DNA from: Anaerolineae bacterium
GTDB taxonomy: Bacteria; Chloroflexota; Anaerolineae; Aggregatilineales; Phototrophicaceae
Reading direction: 5' to 3'
NCBI GenBank assembly: GCA_020848855.1
Contig: JADLHH010000235.1
Span: forward strand, 1 to 17,156
DNA length: 17,156 nucleotides
The notes below the pieces were generated by a model. That model saw only the letters and a list, made by a program, of their open reading frames with translations. It was not told where the DNA came from and ran no database searches. The position numbers and the translations under genes are program-made. Below are positions 1 through 7,739 of the stretch, one piece after another (within the stretch, counting starts at the first letter, position 1; each line of letters starts with the position of its first letter).

Positions 1-10
1 CATAGGTGTT

Positions 11-70
11 TTGTAGGGGCAGACCTGTGTGTCTGCCCCAGCGGGCGAACACGTGGGTTCGCCCCTACAA
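11..70. repeat. 60-bp fold-back element with two internal hairpins
   Basis: The element begins TTGTAGGGGC and ends GCCCCTACAA, a perfect 10-bp terminal inverted repeat. Inside are two separate hairpins. The first has a perfect 9-bp stem, GGGGCAGAC (16-24) with GTCTGCCCC (31-39), and a 6-nt loop. The second has a perfect 8-bp stem, GGGCGAAC (43-50) with GTTCGCCC (57-64), and a 6-nt loop. The outer pairing and the first hairpin share bases 16-20, so alternative folds compete. The design resembles a REP doublet (two palindromes bracketed by inverted ends). The first half recurs at 3738-3768. No coding capacity is seen here. Confidence 0.8.
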
Positions 71-177
71 GAGCGTTGTGAACCATTGGAAACCCTGTGT
101 GAAATTTGATGCGATGACCCTGCGATTATACCTTTATGACAGATAACCCAGGGCACGACATGAGGGTGTCTAAAAAG

Positions 178-270
178 CCATTTGAAAAATCCCCCCCGCT
201 CCCGTGAAGGTATGGTTGTAGGGGCGCACGGCATGCGCCCCTACGCGAGAATCGTGGAATATTCAAATGG
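178..270. repeat. Nested long hairpin with 11-bp GC-rich core
   Basis: The outer arms CCATTTGAAAAATCC (178-192) and GGAATATTCAAATGG (256-270) pair at 13 of 15 positions. The core is a perfect 11-bp stem, GTAGGGGCGCA (218-228) with TGCGCCCCTAC (234-244), around a 5-nt loop. The core has the same GTAGGGGC...GCCCCTAC ends as the element at 11-70. A 10-bp direct repeat, CTAAAAAGCC, occurs at 170-179 and 274-283 on either side, which could be a target duplication of a palindrome inserted into the larger element. Confidence 0.65.
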
Positions 271-301
271 TCACTAAAAAGCCTTCTTTGACCCCACCCC
301 G

Positions 302-413
302 GCTAACCTTCGGTTAGCTTCCCCTCCCCGAATTCAGGGAGGGGCGCGAACCCGCTTGCGCCTTCCTCCGACTTCGGGGGAAGGAAGCGACCAGGCGAAC
401 CTGCGGTTCGCCT
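302..413. repeat. Run of three consecutive hairpins
   Basis: Three perfect stems follow one another: GCTAACC/GGTTAGC (302-308 and 312-318, 3-nt loop), CCCCTCCC/GGGAGGGG (321-328 and 337-344, 8-nt loop), and AGGCGAACC/GGTTCGCCT (393-401 and 405-413, 3-nt loop). A weaker CTTCC/GGAAG pairing lies around 362-386. C-rich (291-300) and G-rich (421-430) flanks could close the whole block imperfectly. This is non-coding repeat DNA inside the 151-486 element. Confidence 0.6.
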
Positions 414-517
414 AGTTGCGGGATGGGGGTAAAAGGTGCCAAATTTACGCTGGCGAATAGTTTTTAAACACCCTCATGTCGTGCCCCTACCATCGCGGTC
501 TCTGTCGTTGATTATCG

Positions 518-1960
518 TCATCCATAGAACTGCCGGTACAGCGCTTCCTGCCGCTCGCGCGCGGCGCGCAGCGCTTCGACTCCGTCAAGCCTCGGCTCGA
601 CCGTCGCGGCGATGGTCAGCGGGAACTCGGACACGTCGCGCCCGTCCAGCGCGCGCAGCACCAGCAGCGCCGTCCCCCGCGCCGTGATCTCGCTCTCCCC
701 GGCAATCCGCAGCGGTCGGTTGAGCGCGTCCGTGAACATCTGCGCCCAGGCGGGCGACGCCTCCAGTGCTCTGCCGTTGGCGGTCACCGGCTGCTGCACG
801 CTCACCGCGCTGTCGTGCAGTTGGTCGGCGATCATCGCCAGCCGCAGCGCGACGCCTTCCAGCGCCGCCTGCAGGATATCCACCGGCGTAGTGGACAGGC
901 GTAAGCCGCTCACGGCTCCGGTCGCCCCTGCCCACCAGCCGGGGCTGCGCTCGCCCGCCAGCAGCGGCAGAAATGTCAATCCGTGACCGTCCGGCGCGCG
1001 CCCGGCAAGCTGGGCTTCGGCGTCATCAGGCAGCGTCAGCGTGGCGCGCGCCCATTCGAAAATGTTGCCGCCCTCGCTGGTCGCCCCGCCGATCAAATGC
1101 TCCCCGGCGCTGATCCGGTAGCTCCATAAGCCCGGCGGCACGGGCGGCAGCGCCTCGGTCGAAACCACCCGCAGCGCGGCGGTCGTGCCCAGGCTGAGCG
1201 CCATCTGCCCGCCGCCAACACAGCCCGACCCGACATTCGCCGCCGCGCCGTCGCCCACCGCCAGATAGAACGGCACGTCGCGCAGCGCCGCCCACCGTTC
1301 AGCGTAGTCCGGCAGCAAGCCAGAGCACGCCGCGTCGTACTCCGCCAGCGTCGGCAGTTCGCTTTCATCGACCGAGAGCCGATCCAGCCATTCGGCGTCC
1401 CAGCCCAGCGTTTCCCGGTTGAGCAGCCCCGACCACGACGCCACCGAATAGCTGCCCGCTGATTCGCCAAACCAGCGGCGGTACAGATACGTCCCTACGT
1501 CCAGCCACTGCGCGACCGATTGATATAGTTCGGGATCGGTGCGGCGCAGCCAGTGAAGCCGACCGGGCAGATACGCTGTGTGGTGAATACAGCCGGTGCG
1601 CTGGTGCGCCGCCTTCCGGTCGATGCGTTCCGCCAGCGCCGCTACATCGTCGGCGCTGCGGGTGTCGGCGTAGGTGAACACCGGCGTCATCACCCTGCCC
1701 GCCGCATTGACGCCGAGCACGTTGCCGACGAACGTGTCCATGCCGACGGCGCGAATGTCGCGCGCCTGCTCGTGCTGCAATATCTCGTCGAGACAGGCTT
1801 CGGCGCGCTCCGCCAGCGTGGTCATGTCGAAGGTCGATGCGCCCGGCGGGGTTGTCTCGGCGTGGTGCGTGCGCGCGGCATGTGCCAGCAGTTTCACCTG
1901 GTCGTCATACAGCAGTGCCCGCACGGACGAACTGCCCACGTCAAGCACGAGGATCGTCAT
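518..1960 (-). CDS. FGGY-family carbohydrate kinase, gluconokinase/xylulokinase-like
   Basis: The 480-residue product would phosphorylate a sugar or sugar acid in the cytoplasm using ATP; the substrate is not fixed by the sequence. Family features seen: N-terminal DVGSSSVRALLYD (7-19), a YADTRS segment (97-102) in the substrate region, AVGDGAAANVG with the likely catalytic base D237, LSLGTTAALR (256-264) for phosphate binding, and FLPLLAGERSPGW (330-342). The SYSVASWSGLLNRETLGWD segment resembles FGGY gluconokinases more than classical xylulokinases. The adenine-side motif reads TANGRAL (393-399), where relatives usually have a Gly-Gly pair. A GGAG lies just upstream of the ATG. The gene is divergent from araB with a 95-bp shared region, so the two may be co-controlled. 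Confidence 0.85.
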   Translation of the reverse strand: MTILVLDVGSSSVRALLYDDQVKLLAHAARTHHAETTPPGASTFDMTTLAERAEACLDEILQHEQARDIRAVGMDTFVGNVLGVNAAGRVMTPVFTYADTRSADDVAALAERIDRKAAHQRTGCIHHTAYLPGRLHWLRRTDPELYQSVAQWLDVGTYLYRRWFGESAGSYSVASWSGLLNRETLGWDAEWLDRLSVDESELPTLAEYDAACSGLLPDYAERWAALRDVPFYLAVGDGAAANVGSGCVGGGQMALSLGTTAALRVVSTEALPPVPPGLWSYRISAGEHLIGGATSEGGNIFEWARATLTLPDDAEAQLAGRAPDGHGLTFLPLLAGERSPGWWAGATGAVSGLRLSTTPVDILQAALEGVALRLAMIADQLHDSAVSVQQPVTANGRALEASPAWAQMFTDALNRPLRIAGESEITARGTALLVLRALDGRDVSEFPLTIAATVEPRLDGVEALRAARERQEALYRQFYG

Positions 1961-2011
1961 AAAGGCTCCATTTGGGTTGGCAATTTGCGAGTATTACATC
2001 TGGCGATTCGG

Positions 2012-2017
2012 TACAAT
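2012..2017 (+). promoter_or_regulatory. Possible -10 box upstream of araB
   Basis: TACAAT in the shared 95-bp region between the divergent kinase genes would place transcription start near 2024, about 30 nt before the araB ATG. No convincing -35 box lies at 16-18 bp. A small split palindrome, GAAC-CC-GTTC (2019-2028), lies directly downstream and may be an operator, but it differs in spacing from the palindrome upstream of the LacI gene. AAGG (2045-2048) is a weak ribosome binding site for araB. Confidence 0.3.
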
Positions 2018-2055
2018 AGAACCCGTTCGCATCCAAGTCTACTTAAGGTACGGCT

Positions 2056-3720
2056 ATGACATCATACACGATTGGAATAGATTACGGTACAGAGTCCGGG
2101 CGCGCGATCGTGGTCGATACGACCAACGGGCGCGAACTCGCCAGCGCGGTACATCCGTATGCCAACGGCGTGATTGACGAGCACCTGCCCGGCAGCGACA
2201 AGCCGCTGCCCCCGGAATGGGCGCTGCAAGACCCGAACGATTATCTTGAAGTCCTCAAGCACGCCGTCCCGGCGGCGCTCAAGGCGTCCGGCGTCAGCCC
2301 GGACGACGTGGTCGGCATCGCCATCGACTTCACGGCTTGCACCATTCTGCCGGTCAAAGCCGACGGCACGCCGCTGTGCTTCATCGACGACCTGCGCGGC
2401 AACCCGCACTCGTGGGTCAAGCTGTGGAAGCACCATGCGGCGCAGCCGGAAGCCGATGAAATCAACGAGCTGGCGCGCCAGCGTGAAGAAAGCTGGCTGC
2501 CGCGCTACGGCGGCAAGATTTCGTCGGAATGGCTCTTCAGCAAGACACTGCAAATCTATCACGAAGCGCCGGAAGTCTACCGCGCCGCCGACCGGGTGCT
2601 GGAAGCTGCCGACTGGGTGATCTGGCAGTTGACGGGTGTCGAAACCCGTAACGCCTGCACCGCCGGTTATAAAGCCATCGTTCAGGATGGCGATTACCCG
2701 TCGAACGACTATTTCGAAGCGCTCGCGCCCGGCTTCGGCACTGTTGTTGACACCAAGATGAGCCGCACCTTCGCCCAGCTTGGCGCGAAGGCAGGCGGAT
2801 TGACCCCGCAGGCAGCCGGCTGGATGGGACTCAAACCGGGTATCGCCGTCGCGGTTGCCAACGTCGATGCGCACGTGACTGTCCCGGCGGTGGGCGTGGT
2901 CGGAACCGGCTCGATGGTGATGATCATGGGCACGTCCACCTGCCATATGCTGGTCGGCGACCGTATCGAGACGGTCGAGGGCATGTGCGGCGTCGTCCGC
3001 GACGGCATCATCCCCGGCTATTACGGCTACGAAGCCGGGCAGAGCGGCGTCGGCGATATTTTCGCGTGGTGGGTCAACAACGGCGTGCCGCAGGAATATT
3101 ACGATGCCGCCCGGAACGCCGGCGTGGACATTCACGGCTATCTGGAACAGGAAGCCGCCAAACAGCGCCCCGGCGAATCCGGCGTACTGGCGCTCGACTG
3201 GGTCAATGGCAACCGCTCGGTGCTGGTCGACGCCGACCTGAGCGGGATGCTGGTCGGTATGACACTGGCGACGCGCGCCCCGGACATCTACCGGGCGCTG
3301 ATCGAAGCAACGGCTTACGGCACGCGCGTGATCGTCGAATCGTTCGAGAAGCGCGGCGTCCCGGTCAACGAGCTGGTGGCGGCGGGCGGCTTGCCGGAGA
3401 AAAACAAGCTGCTGACGCAGATTTACGCCGACGTGACCGGCAGAGCATTCAAGATCACCAGCGCCAAGCAGGCTCCTGCGCTGGGCGCAGCCATGCACGC
3501 CGCCGTCGCCGCCGGCGTCTACCCGACGATTCAGGCGGCTGCCGAAAAAATGGCATCGCCCCTCAGCCAGACCGTCCAGCCCATTCCTGAAAACGTGGCG
3601 ATCTACAACCAGCTTTACGCCGAATATGTCACGCTCCACGACTATTTCGGGCGCGGGGAAAACGACGTGATGAAGCGCCTGAAGAAGCTGCGCAACCAGG
3701 TGCGCGGCATGGCGGAATAA
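2056..3720 (+). CDS. araB: Ribulokinase
   Basis: Phosphorylates L-ribulose (often also D-ribulose) to ribulose-5-phosphate with ATP, the second step of L-arabinose catabolism. The 554-residue length is usual for AraB and longer than other FGGY kinases. Seen: [11 protein letters not shown] (6-16) for ATP phosphate binding, [12 protein letters not shown] (89-100), [17 protein letters not shown] (111-127), a likely catalytic base at D271 in [20 protein letters not shown] (291-299), and [19 protein letters not shown] (442-460) in the C-terminal ATPase half. It is followed after 68 bp by araD on the same strand, the usual pairing. The gap holds a palindromic repeat. No araA isomerase is present in the window. 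Confidence 0.93.
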   Translation: MTSYTIGIDYGTESGRAIVVDTTNGRELASAVHPYANGVIDEHLPGSDKPLPPEWALQDPNDYLEVLKHAVPAALKASGVSPDDVVGIAIDFTACTILPVKADGTPLCFIDDLRGNPHSWVKLWKHHAAQPEADEINELARQREESWLPRYGGKISSEWLFSKTLQIYHEAPEVYRAADRVLEAADWVIWQLTGVETRNACTAGYKAIVQDGDYPSNDYFEALAPGFGTVVDTKMSRTFAQLGAKAGGLTPQAAGWMGLKPGIAVAVANVDAHVTVPAVGVVGTGSMVMIMGTSTCHMLVGDRIETVEGMCGVVRDGIIPGYYGYEAGQSGVGDIFAWWVNNGVPQEYYDAARNAGVDIHGYLEQEAAKQRPGESGVLALDWVNGNRSVLVDADLSGMLVGMTLATRAPDIYRALIEATAYGTRVIVESFEKRGVPVNELVAAGGLPEKNKLLTQIYADVTGRAFKITSAKQAPALGAAMHAAVAAGVYPTIQAAAEKMASPLSQTVQPIPENVAIYNQLYAEYVTLHDYFGRGENDVMKRLKKLRNQVRGMAE

Positions 3721-3737
3721 GCAGCGATTGCGAATGT

Positions 3738-3768
3738 GTAGGGGCAGACCCGTGTGTCTGCCCCAGCG
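3738..3768. repeat. Palindromic repeat in the araB-araD gap
   Basis: These 31 bases match 13-43 at 30 of 31 positions; the only change, T to C, falls in the hairpin loop. The stem is the perfect 9-bp GGGGCAGAC (3741-3749) with GTCTGCCCC (3756-3764). It lies between the araB stop and the araD ribosome binding site (AGAGGA, 3779-3784) and would be transcribed in an araB-araD message as a stable hairpin, without a following U-run. This could protect the upstream mRNA end or attenuate araD. Confidence 0.75.
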
Positions 3769-3788
3769 AAAGATCAACAGAGGACATC

Positions 3789-4445
3789 ATGAAGCTCCAG
3801 TATTTGCGGGAAGAAGTGTGCGCCCTGCACGCGGAACTGCCGCGTAATAATCTGGTCGCGTGGACGAGCGGCAACGTCAGCGCGCGCGACCCCGAAACCG
3901 GCTTGGTCGTCATCAAACCGAGCGGCATCAGGTTCGAAGATTTGAGACCCGAAAACATGGTGGTGGTGGACGTTGATGGAAAAGTGGTGGAGGCAGACCA
4001 CAAGCCATCGTCGGACACCGCCTCGCACTGTTACATTTACCGCCAGCGCCCGGAAGTGAACGGCATCGTCCACACCCATTCGCGCTACGCGACGGCGTTC
4101 GCTGCGCTTGGTCGCTCCATCCCGTGCGTGCTGACGGCGATGGCAGACGAATTCGGCGGCGACATCCCCTGCGCCGGCTTCGCGCTGATCGGCGGCGAGG
4201 AAATCGGGCAGCAGGTCGTCAGCAAGCTGGACGAGTGCCCCGGTCCGAGCATTGCCGTGCTGCTGCAAAATCACGGCGTGTTCACCGTCGGCAAGAACGC
4301 GGAAGCGGCGGTCAAAGCGGCGATCATGACCGAAGACAACGCGGCGGTCGTCTGGACGGCGCTCCAGTTGGGCACGCCGCTGCCGCTGGCAAAGGCGGAC
4401 ATCGAGAAACTGCACTATCGCTATACGCACGTTTACGGTCAGTAA
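3789..4445 (+). CDS. araD: L-ribulose-5-phosphate 4-epimerase
   Basis: A zinc-dependent class II aldolase-family enzyme that converts L-ribulose-5-phosphate to D-xylulose-5-phosphate, feeding the pentose phosphate pathway. The 218 residues include the known E. coli AraD residues at matching places: metal ligands D76, H95 and H97 (HTHS), a third histidine at H162 in LLQNHGVF, the catalytic D120, and a C-terminal Tyr in the final YGQ (Y216), equivalent to E. coli Tyr229. Asp at position 76 rather than Glu, together with D120, favours epimerase over fuculose-phosphate aldolase. TSGNVSARDP and IKPSGIRFEDL form the phosphate-binding region. AGAGGA lies 4 nt before the ATG. It follows araB and probably shares its message. 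Confidence 0.92.
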   Translation: MKLQYLREEVCALHAELPRNNLVAWTSGNVSARDPETGLVVIKPSGIRFEDLRPENMVVVDVDGKVVEADHKPSSDTASHCYIYRQRPEVNGIVHTHSRYATAFAALGRSIPCVLTAMADEFGGDIPCAGFALIGGEEIGQQVVSKLDECPGPSIAVLLQNHGVFTVGKNAEAAVKAAIMTEDNAAVVWTALQLGTPLPLAKADIEKLHYRYTHVYGQ

Positions 4446-4517
4446 CCGGCAGCCGCCGAAAGAAATTGGACGCCCTGCCCTGCCAGGCATCCACGGCAGC
4501 ATGAAAGGAAACCGCTT

Positions 4518-5672
4518 TTGTCCTCAATTCTGATAACCGATGCCGAACTGATGACGCCGACCGCGCACATCCCGCGCGGGTGGCTGCTGGTGCGCGAACA
4601 GGCTATCGCCGCGCTCGGTTACGGCGACGCGCCGGATAGCATCGACGCGGAACGCATCGACGGCGCGGGAAAAATCCTGCTGCCGGGCTTCGTGGATGTT
4701 CACGTACACGGCGCGGCGGGCAGCGAAGCGATGGACGCCACAGCCACCGCGCTGCGCACGATGGCGAAGTTCTACGCGGCGCACGGCGTCACCAGCTTTC
4801 TGGCGACGACCTGGACGGATTCGCGCCCGCACATCGAAGCGGCGCTTCAGACAATCGCGGCGGCGCAGGGGCGGCAGCCCGGCGGCGCGACCCTGCTCGG
4901 CGCGCACGTCGAGGGACCGTACCTCAACCCGGCACGCTGCGGCGCGCAAAGCACGACCTATATCCGCCGCGCCGACCGCGACGAGGCGCTGGCATTTCTG
5001 GATACCGGCACAATCCGGCTGCTGGCGCTCGCGCCGGAATACCCGGAAAACCACTGGCTGATCCGGGAATGCGTCCGGCGCGGCATTACCGTCTCGGCGG
5101 CGCACACTGCCGCGACCTACGAGGAGATGCGGGCGGCGGTGGCGATGGGTCTCACGCAGACGACCCACACCGGCAACGCCATGACCGGGCTGCACCACCG
5201 CGAGCCGGGCACGCTCGGCGCGGCGCTGACGCTCCCGGAGATTAACGCCGAGCTGATCGCCGACAACATCCACATTCACCCGGCGGTGATGAAGCTGATT
5301 TATCTCGCCAAAGGCGCTTCGGGCGTCGTTCTGATCACCGACGCGATTCGCGGCGCGGGGATGCCCGACGGCGAATACCCGATTGACGACCGGACGATCA
5401 CCATTCAGGACGGAACCGCTCGCCTGCCCGACGGCACGCTGGCGGGCAGCACCCTGACGATGGAACGGGCGCTGCGCAATTTCATCGCCGCGACCGGCGC
5501 GCCGCTGGCGGAAGTCTGGCAGACGAGCAGCCTGAACGCCGCCCGCGCGATTGGCGTTTCGGCGCGCAAGGGCAGCCTCGAAACAGGCAAGGATGCCGAT
5601 CTCGTGCTGGTGGACGCCGCCATCACCGTATCGCTGACGGTCGCCGAAGGTCAGATCGTCTACCGGGGCTGA
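4518..5672 (+). CDS. nagA: N-acetylglucosamine-6-phosphate deacetylase
   Basis: Hydrolyses GlcNAc-6-phosphate to glucosamine-6-phosphate and acetate in the cytoplasm. The 384 residues form an amidohydrolase TIM-barrel with GFVDVHVHG (57-65), AHVEGPYLN (129-137; E132 a metal ligand), H196 in SAAHTAATY, H217 in TTHTGNAM, and the catalytic D275 in VLITDAIRGAGMPDGEY. The start is a TTG at 4518, chosen because AAAGGAA lies 7 nt upstream and no in-frame ATG precedes the conserved N-terminus. The usual THLFNAM metal-site segment reads THTGNAM here. It lies 72 bp after araD and 4 bp before the next gene, so it is probably part of one operon. The product feeds the isomerase-type deaminase at 7740-8780. 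Confidence 0.92.
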   Translation: MSSILITDAELMTPTAHIPRGWLLVREQAIAALGYGDAPDSIDAERIDGAGKILLPGFVDVHVHGAAGSEAMDATATALRTMAKFYAAHGVTSFLATTWTDSRPHIEAALQTIAAAQGRQPGGATLLGAHVEGPYLNPARCGAQSTTYIRRADRDEALAFLDTGTIRLLALAPEYPENHWLIRECVRRGITVSAAHTAATYEEMRAAVAMGLTQTTHTGNAMTGLHHREPGTLGAALTLPEINAELIADNIHIHPAVMKLIYLAKGASGVVLITDAIRGAGMPDGEYPIDDRTITIQDGTARLPDGTLAGSTLTMERALRNFIAATGAPLAEVWQTSSLNAARAIGVSARKGSLETGKDADLVLVDAAITVSLTVAEGQIVYRG

Positions 5673-5676
5673 GCCA

Positions 5677-6132
5677 ATGAGCAAAGCGTCGCTGTACGTC
5701 GCCGGACAATTCATCCTGCTGGGCATTTTCGCCCTGGCGCTGGTCATTTTCCCATTGGGGCAGTACCCGGTCGGGCGGGCGATTGGCTTGCTGTTGATCG
5801 CGCTGGCGTTCGTGATACTGGCGCTGGCAGTGCGCGAGTTCGCCATCCGCAACCGGACGATTCCGAACATTACGCCGACGCCGACGACCGCCGCCGCGCT
5901 GGTCGAAAGCGGCGTGTATTCGCGCGTGCGCCACCCGATCTACACGAGCGTGCTCATGGGCAGCATCGGCGCGGCGCTGGCGCACGGGCACTTCGCCGTC
6001 ATGCTCGTCGCGCTGGTGCTGGTAATCTTCTTCACGGTCAAATCGCGCTTCGAAGAATCGCTGCTGCGCGCCGCCTACCCCCAGTACGACGCCTATATGA
6101 CGCGCACCGGGCGCTTCCTGCCCTATCTGTGA
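5677..6132 (+). CDS. Isoprenylcysteine O-methyltransferase-like integral membrane protein
   Basis: A 151-residue membrane protein with four or five hydrophobic segments (about 7-26, 34-53, 93-102, 105-120). The C-terminal half carries the ICMT/PEMT-type SAM-binding signature: GVYSRVRHPIYTS (79-91), then FEESLLRAAYPQYDAYMTRTGRFLP. Bacterial members of this family methylate small or lipid-like substrates, and the substrate here is unknown. It starts 4 bp after nagA and so is translationally coupled to it, but no link to amino-sugar breakdown is evident. Family assignment is good; function is not. Confidence 0.75.
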   Translation: MSKASLYVAGQFILLGIFALALVIFPLGQYPVGRAIGLLLIALAFVILALAVREFAIRNRTIPNITPTPTTAAALVESGVYSRVRHPIYTSVLMGSIGAALAHGHFAVMLVALVLVIFFTVKSRFEESLLRAAYPQYDAYMTRTGRFLPYL

Positions 6133-6153
6133 GGCACGCCGGTCGGAAGCGAG

Positions 6154-6159
6154 TATAAT
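6154..6159 (+). promoter_or_regulatory. Possible -10 box for the thioredoxin-like gene
   Basis: A perfect TATAAT lies in the 59-bp gap after the methyltransferase-like gene, 32 nt before the next start codon. The hexamer 17 bp upstream (GAGGCA, 6131-6136) is a weak -35. A separate internal promoter for the downstream genes is possible. Confidence 0.4.
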
Positions 6160-6191
6160 CGACGCCAGTTTACGCGAGCCTGAGCTGATCC

Positions 6192-6701
6192 ATGATGCGT
6201 GCCTTTGTGTTGATCGTTCTGCTGCTGTGCGCCGCGTGCGCCAGCACCGAAACCACCCCAGGCGCGGGAACGGCGGTTACCCCCTACCCCGCGCCGGATT
6301 TCACGCTGGAAACGCTCAACGGCGGCACGTTCAGCCTCGCTTCGATGCGCGGGCGCTGGGTGATCCTGAATTTCTGGGCGACATGGTGCGCGCCCTGCAC
6401 CGACGAAATGCCGGCGCTGCAAGCCATCGCCAGCGAGCGCGCCGGGCAACTGGCGCTGTTCGGCATCAATATGCGCGAAAGCGCCGACGACATCCGCACA
6501 TACATGACGCGCTATCGCGTGTCGTTCCCGATGCTGCTCAACCCGGACGAGGCGATGTCCGCCAATTACCGGCTGGAACTCGGCATCCCACAGACAGTGA
6601 TCATCACGCCGGAAGGCGAGATTGTCTGGCACAAGTTCGGCGCAATCGATCTGGACAGTTTTCGCTCGACACTGGACGAGTTGATGACCGGTTCGGGCTG
6701 A
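6192..6701 (+). CDS. TlpA/ResA-like thioredoxin-fold protein, probably membrane-anchored
   Basis: A 169-residue extracytoplasmic thiol-disulfide oxidoreductase. The first 16 residues form a short hydrophobic signal ending LLLCAAC, a possible though non-standard lipobox with C16 as the lipid-bearing cysteine. Then follow a Thr/Pro-rich linker and a TlpA domain: PDFTLETLNGG (35-45), FWATWCAPC with the redox pair C66/C69, and a GIPQT cis-proline loop. Relatives keep cysteines reduced on exported proteins or during cytochrome c assembly; which applies here is not visible. The start is at ATGATG (6192 or 6195). A TATAAT upstream suggests it may start its own transcript running into the esterase gene. 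Confidence 0.82.
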   Translation: MMRAFVLIVLLLCAACASTETTPGAGTAVTPYPAPDFTLETLNGGTFSLASMRGRWVILNFWATWCAPCTDEMPALQAIASERAGQLALFGINMRESADDIRTYMTRYRVSFPMLLNPDEAMSANYRLELGIPQTVIITPEGEIVWHKFGAIDLDSFRSTLDELMTGSG

Positions 6702-6743
6702 GTATCGCCACATTGACATCATTCGCAAAAGGAGAAAGACATC

Positions 6744-7712
6744 TTGGCATTCTTTGATTATTCTCTTGAGGAGCTTCAGAAATACCGCCCTGTCCGCGAG
6801 GAACCGTCGGATTTCGATGCGTTCTGGAGCGCGACGCTGGCAGAAGCGCGGCAGCACCCGCTCAACGCGCAGTTCGAGCGAGTCGACTACGGGCTGCGGC
6901 TGTTCGACACCTATGACGTGACCTTCGCCGGTTACGGCGGGCAGCCGATCAAGGGGTGGTTCATCATACCGAGCGGCGTCAGCGGCTCGCTGCCTTGTGT
7001 GGTCGAATATATCGGTTACGGCGGCGGCAGGAGCTTCCCGCACGACCGTCTGGTGTCTTCGGCAGCGGGCTTTGCAACGCTGATCATGGACACGCGCGGT
7101 CAGGGCAGCGCGTGGTCGCCCGGCGACACGCCCGACCTGATCGACGGCGGTAACGCGTTTTACCCCGGCTTCATGACTCAGGGCATCCTCGACCCGAAAA
7201 CGTATTATTATCGCCGCGTGTTCACCGACGCCGTGCGCGCCGTCGAAGCAGCGCGGGCACACCCGAACGTCGATTCGTCGCGGGTGGCGGTCGCCGGGGG
7301 AAGCCAGGGCGGCGGCATCACGCTGGCGGTGGCGGGGCTTCAGCCGAATGTGGCGGCAGCGCTGCCGGACGTGCCGTTCCTGTGTCACTACCGCCGGGCG
7401 ACGACCATCGTCGATACGATGCCGTACGGCGAAATCGCCAAATACTGCACGATCCACCGCGACAAAATCGAGCGCGTTTTCCGCACGCTGAGCTACTTCG
7501 ACGGCGTGAACTTCGCGATGCGGGCGCAGGCGCCGGCGCTGTTCTCGGTCGGCTTGATGGACACCATCTGCCCGCCCTCGACGGTGTACGCAGCGTACAA
7601 CTACTACGCGGGCGAAAAAGACATTCGCGTTTACCAGTTCAACAATCATGAAGGCGGCGGCAGCTATCACACGGTCGAAAAGATCAACTATCTGGTCAAC
7701 CTGTGGAAATAG
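6744..7712 (+). CDS. Acetyl xylan esterase / cephalosporin-C deacetylase (CE7)
   Basis: An alpha/beta-hydrolase that removes O-acetyl groups from acetylated xylo-oligosaccharides and other small acetyl esters. CE7 enzymes act on imported oligomers in the cytoplasm, and no signal peptide is seen here. The 322 residues match the family length. Seen: RGQG (118-121) of the oxyanion region, GGSQGG (185-190) with nucleophile S187, D273 in [11 protein letters not shown], and H302-E303, giving the full Ser-Asp-His triad and the CE7 HE motif. The start is a TTG at 6744, supported by AAAAGGAG (6727-6734). It sits between the thioredoxin-like gene and the amino-sugar isomerase gene. In Thermotoga, a CE7 esterase gene lies beside an Opp-type oligosaccharide transporter, matching this context. 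Confidence 0.9.
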   Translation: MAFFDYSLEELQKYRPVREEPSDFDAFWSATLAEARQHPLNAQFERVDYGLRLFDTYDVTFAGYGGQPIKGWFIIPSGVSGSLPCVVEYIGYGGGRSFPHDRLVSSAAGFATLIMDTRGQGSAWSPGDTPDLIDGGNAFYPGFMTQGILDPKTYYYRRVFTDAVRAVEAARAHPNVDSSRVAVAGGSQGGGITLAVAGLQPNVAAALPDVPFLCHYRRATTIVDTMPYGEIAKYCTIHRDKIERVFRTLSYFDGVNFAMRAQAPALFSVGLMDTICPPSTVYAAYNYYAGEKDIRVYQFNNHEGGGSYHTVEKINYLVNLWK

Positions 7713-7739
7713 TCTCGAACCCGCCGGAAGGGAAAGCCT

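Larger units (their letters stand above)
151..486. repeat. MITE-like element bounded by 26-bp inverted repeats
   Basis: Bases 151-176 are the reverse complement of bases 461-486 at 25 of 26 positions; the only mismatch is at base 170. The arms start GGGCACGACATGAGGGTGT. The 284 bases between them carry further nested palindromes (178-270, 302-318, 321-344, 393-413) and no credible gene. Non-coding DNA with long terminal inverted repeats fits a miniature inverted-repeat transposable element. I see no clear target-site duplication in the immediate flanks (ACCCA on the left, CTACC on the right). It ends 32 bp from the 3' end of the minus-strand kinase gene, so it could also act as a transcription stop for that gene. 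Confidence 0.65.

Noticed and set aside
1..486. CRISPR array
   Set aside because: The palindromic repeats are irregularly spaced, differ in length and lack uniform spacers; no cas gene is nearby.
436..687. 83-codon plus-strand open frame near the kinase 3' end
   Set aside because: It starts inside the inverted-repeat element and runs antisense into the kinase; low-complexity Arg/Ala/Pro translation without a ribosome binding site.
2062..3777. 571-codon open frame antisense to araB
   Set aside because: It lies fully opposite a well-recognised ribulokinase and has low-complexity His/Arg/Val-rich composition with no known motif; typical of GC-rich antisense frames.
3789..4445. L-fuculose-phosphate aldolase instead of araD
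   Set aside because: D76, D120 and the C-terminal YGQ tyrosine match AraD epimerase positions, and the gene follows araB.
6713..6718. TTGACA as a -35 box for the esterase gene
   Set aside because: The position 17 bp downstream reads AAGACA and overlaps the ribosome binding region; no -10 box fits.
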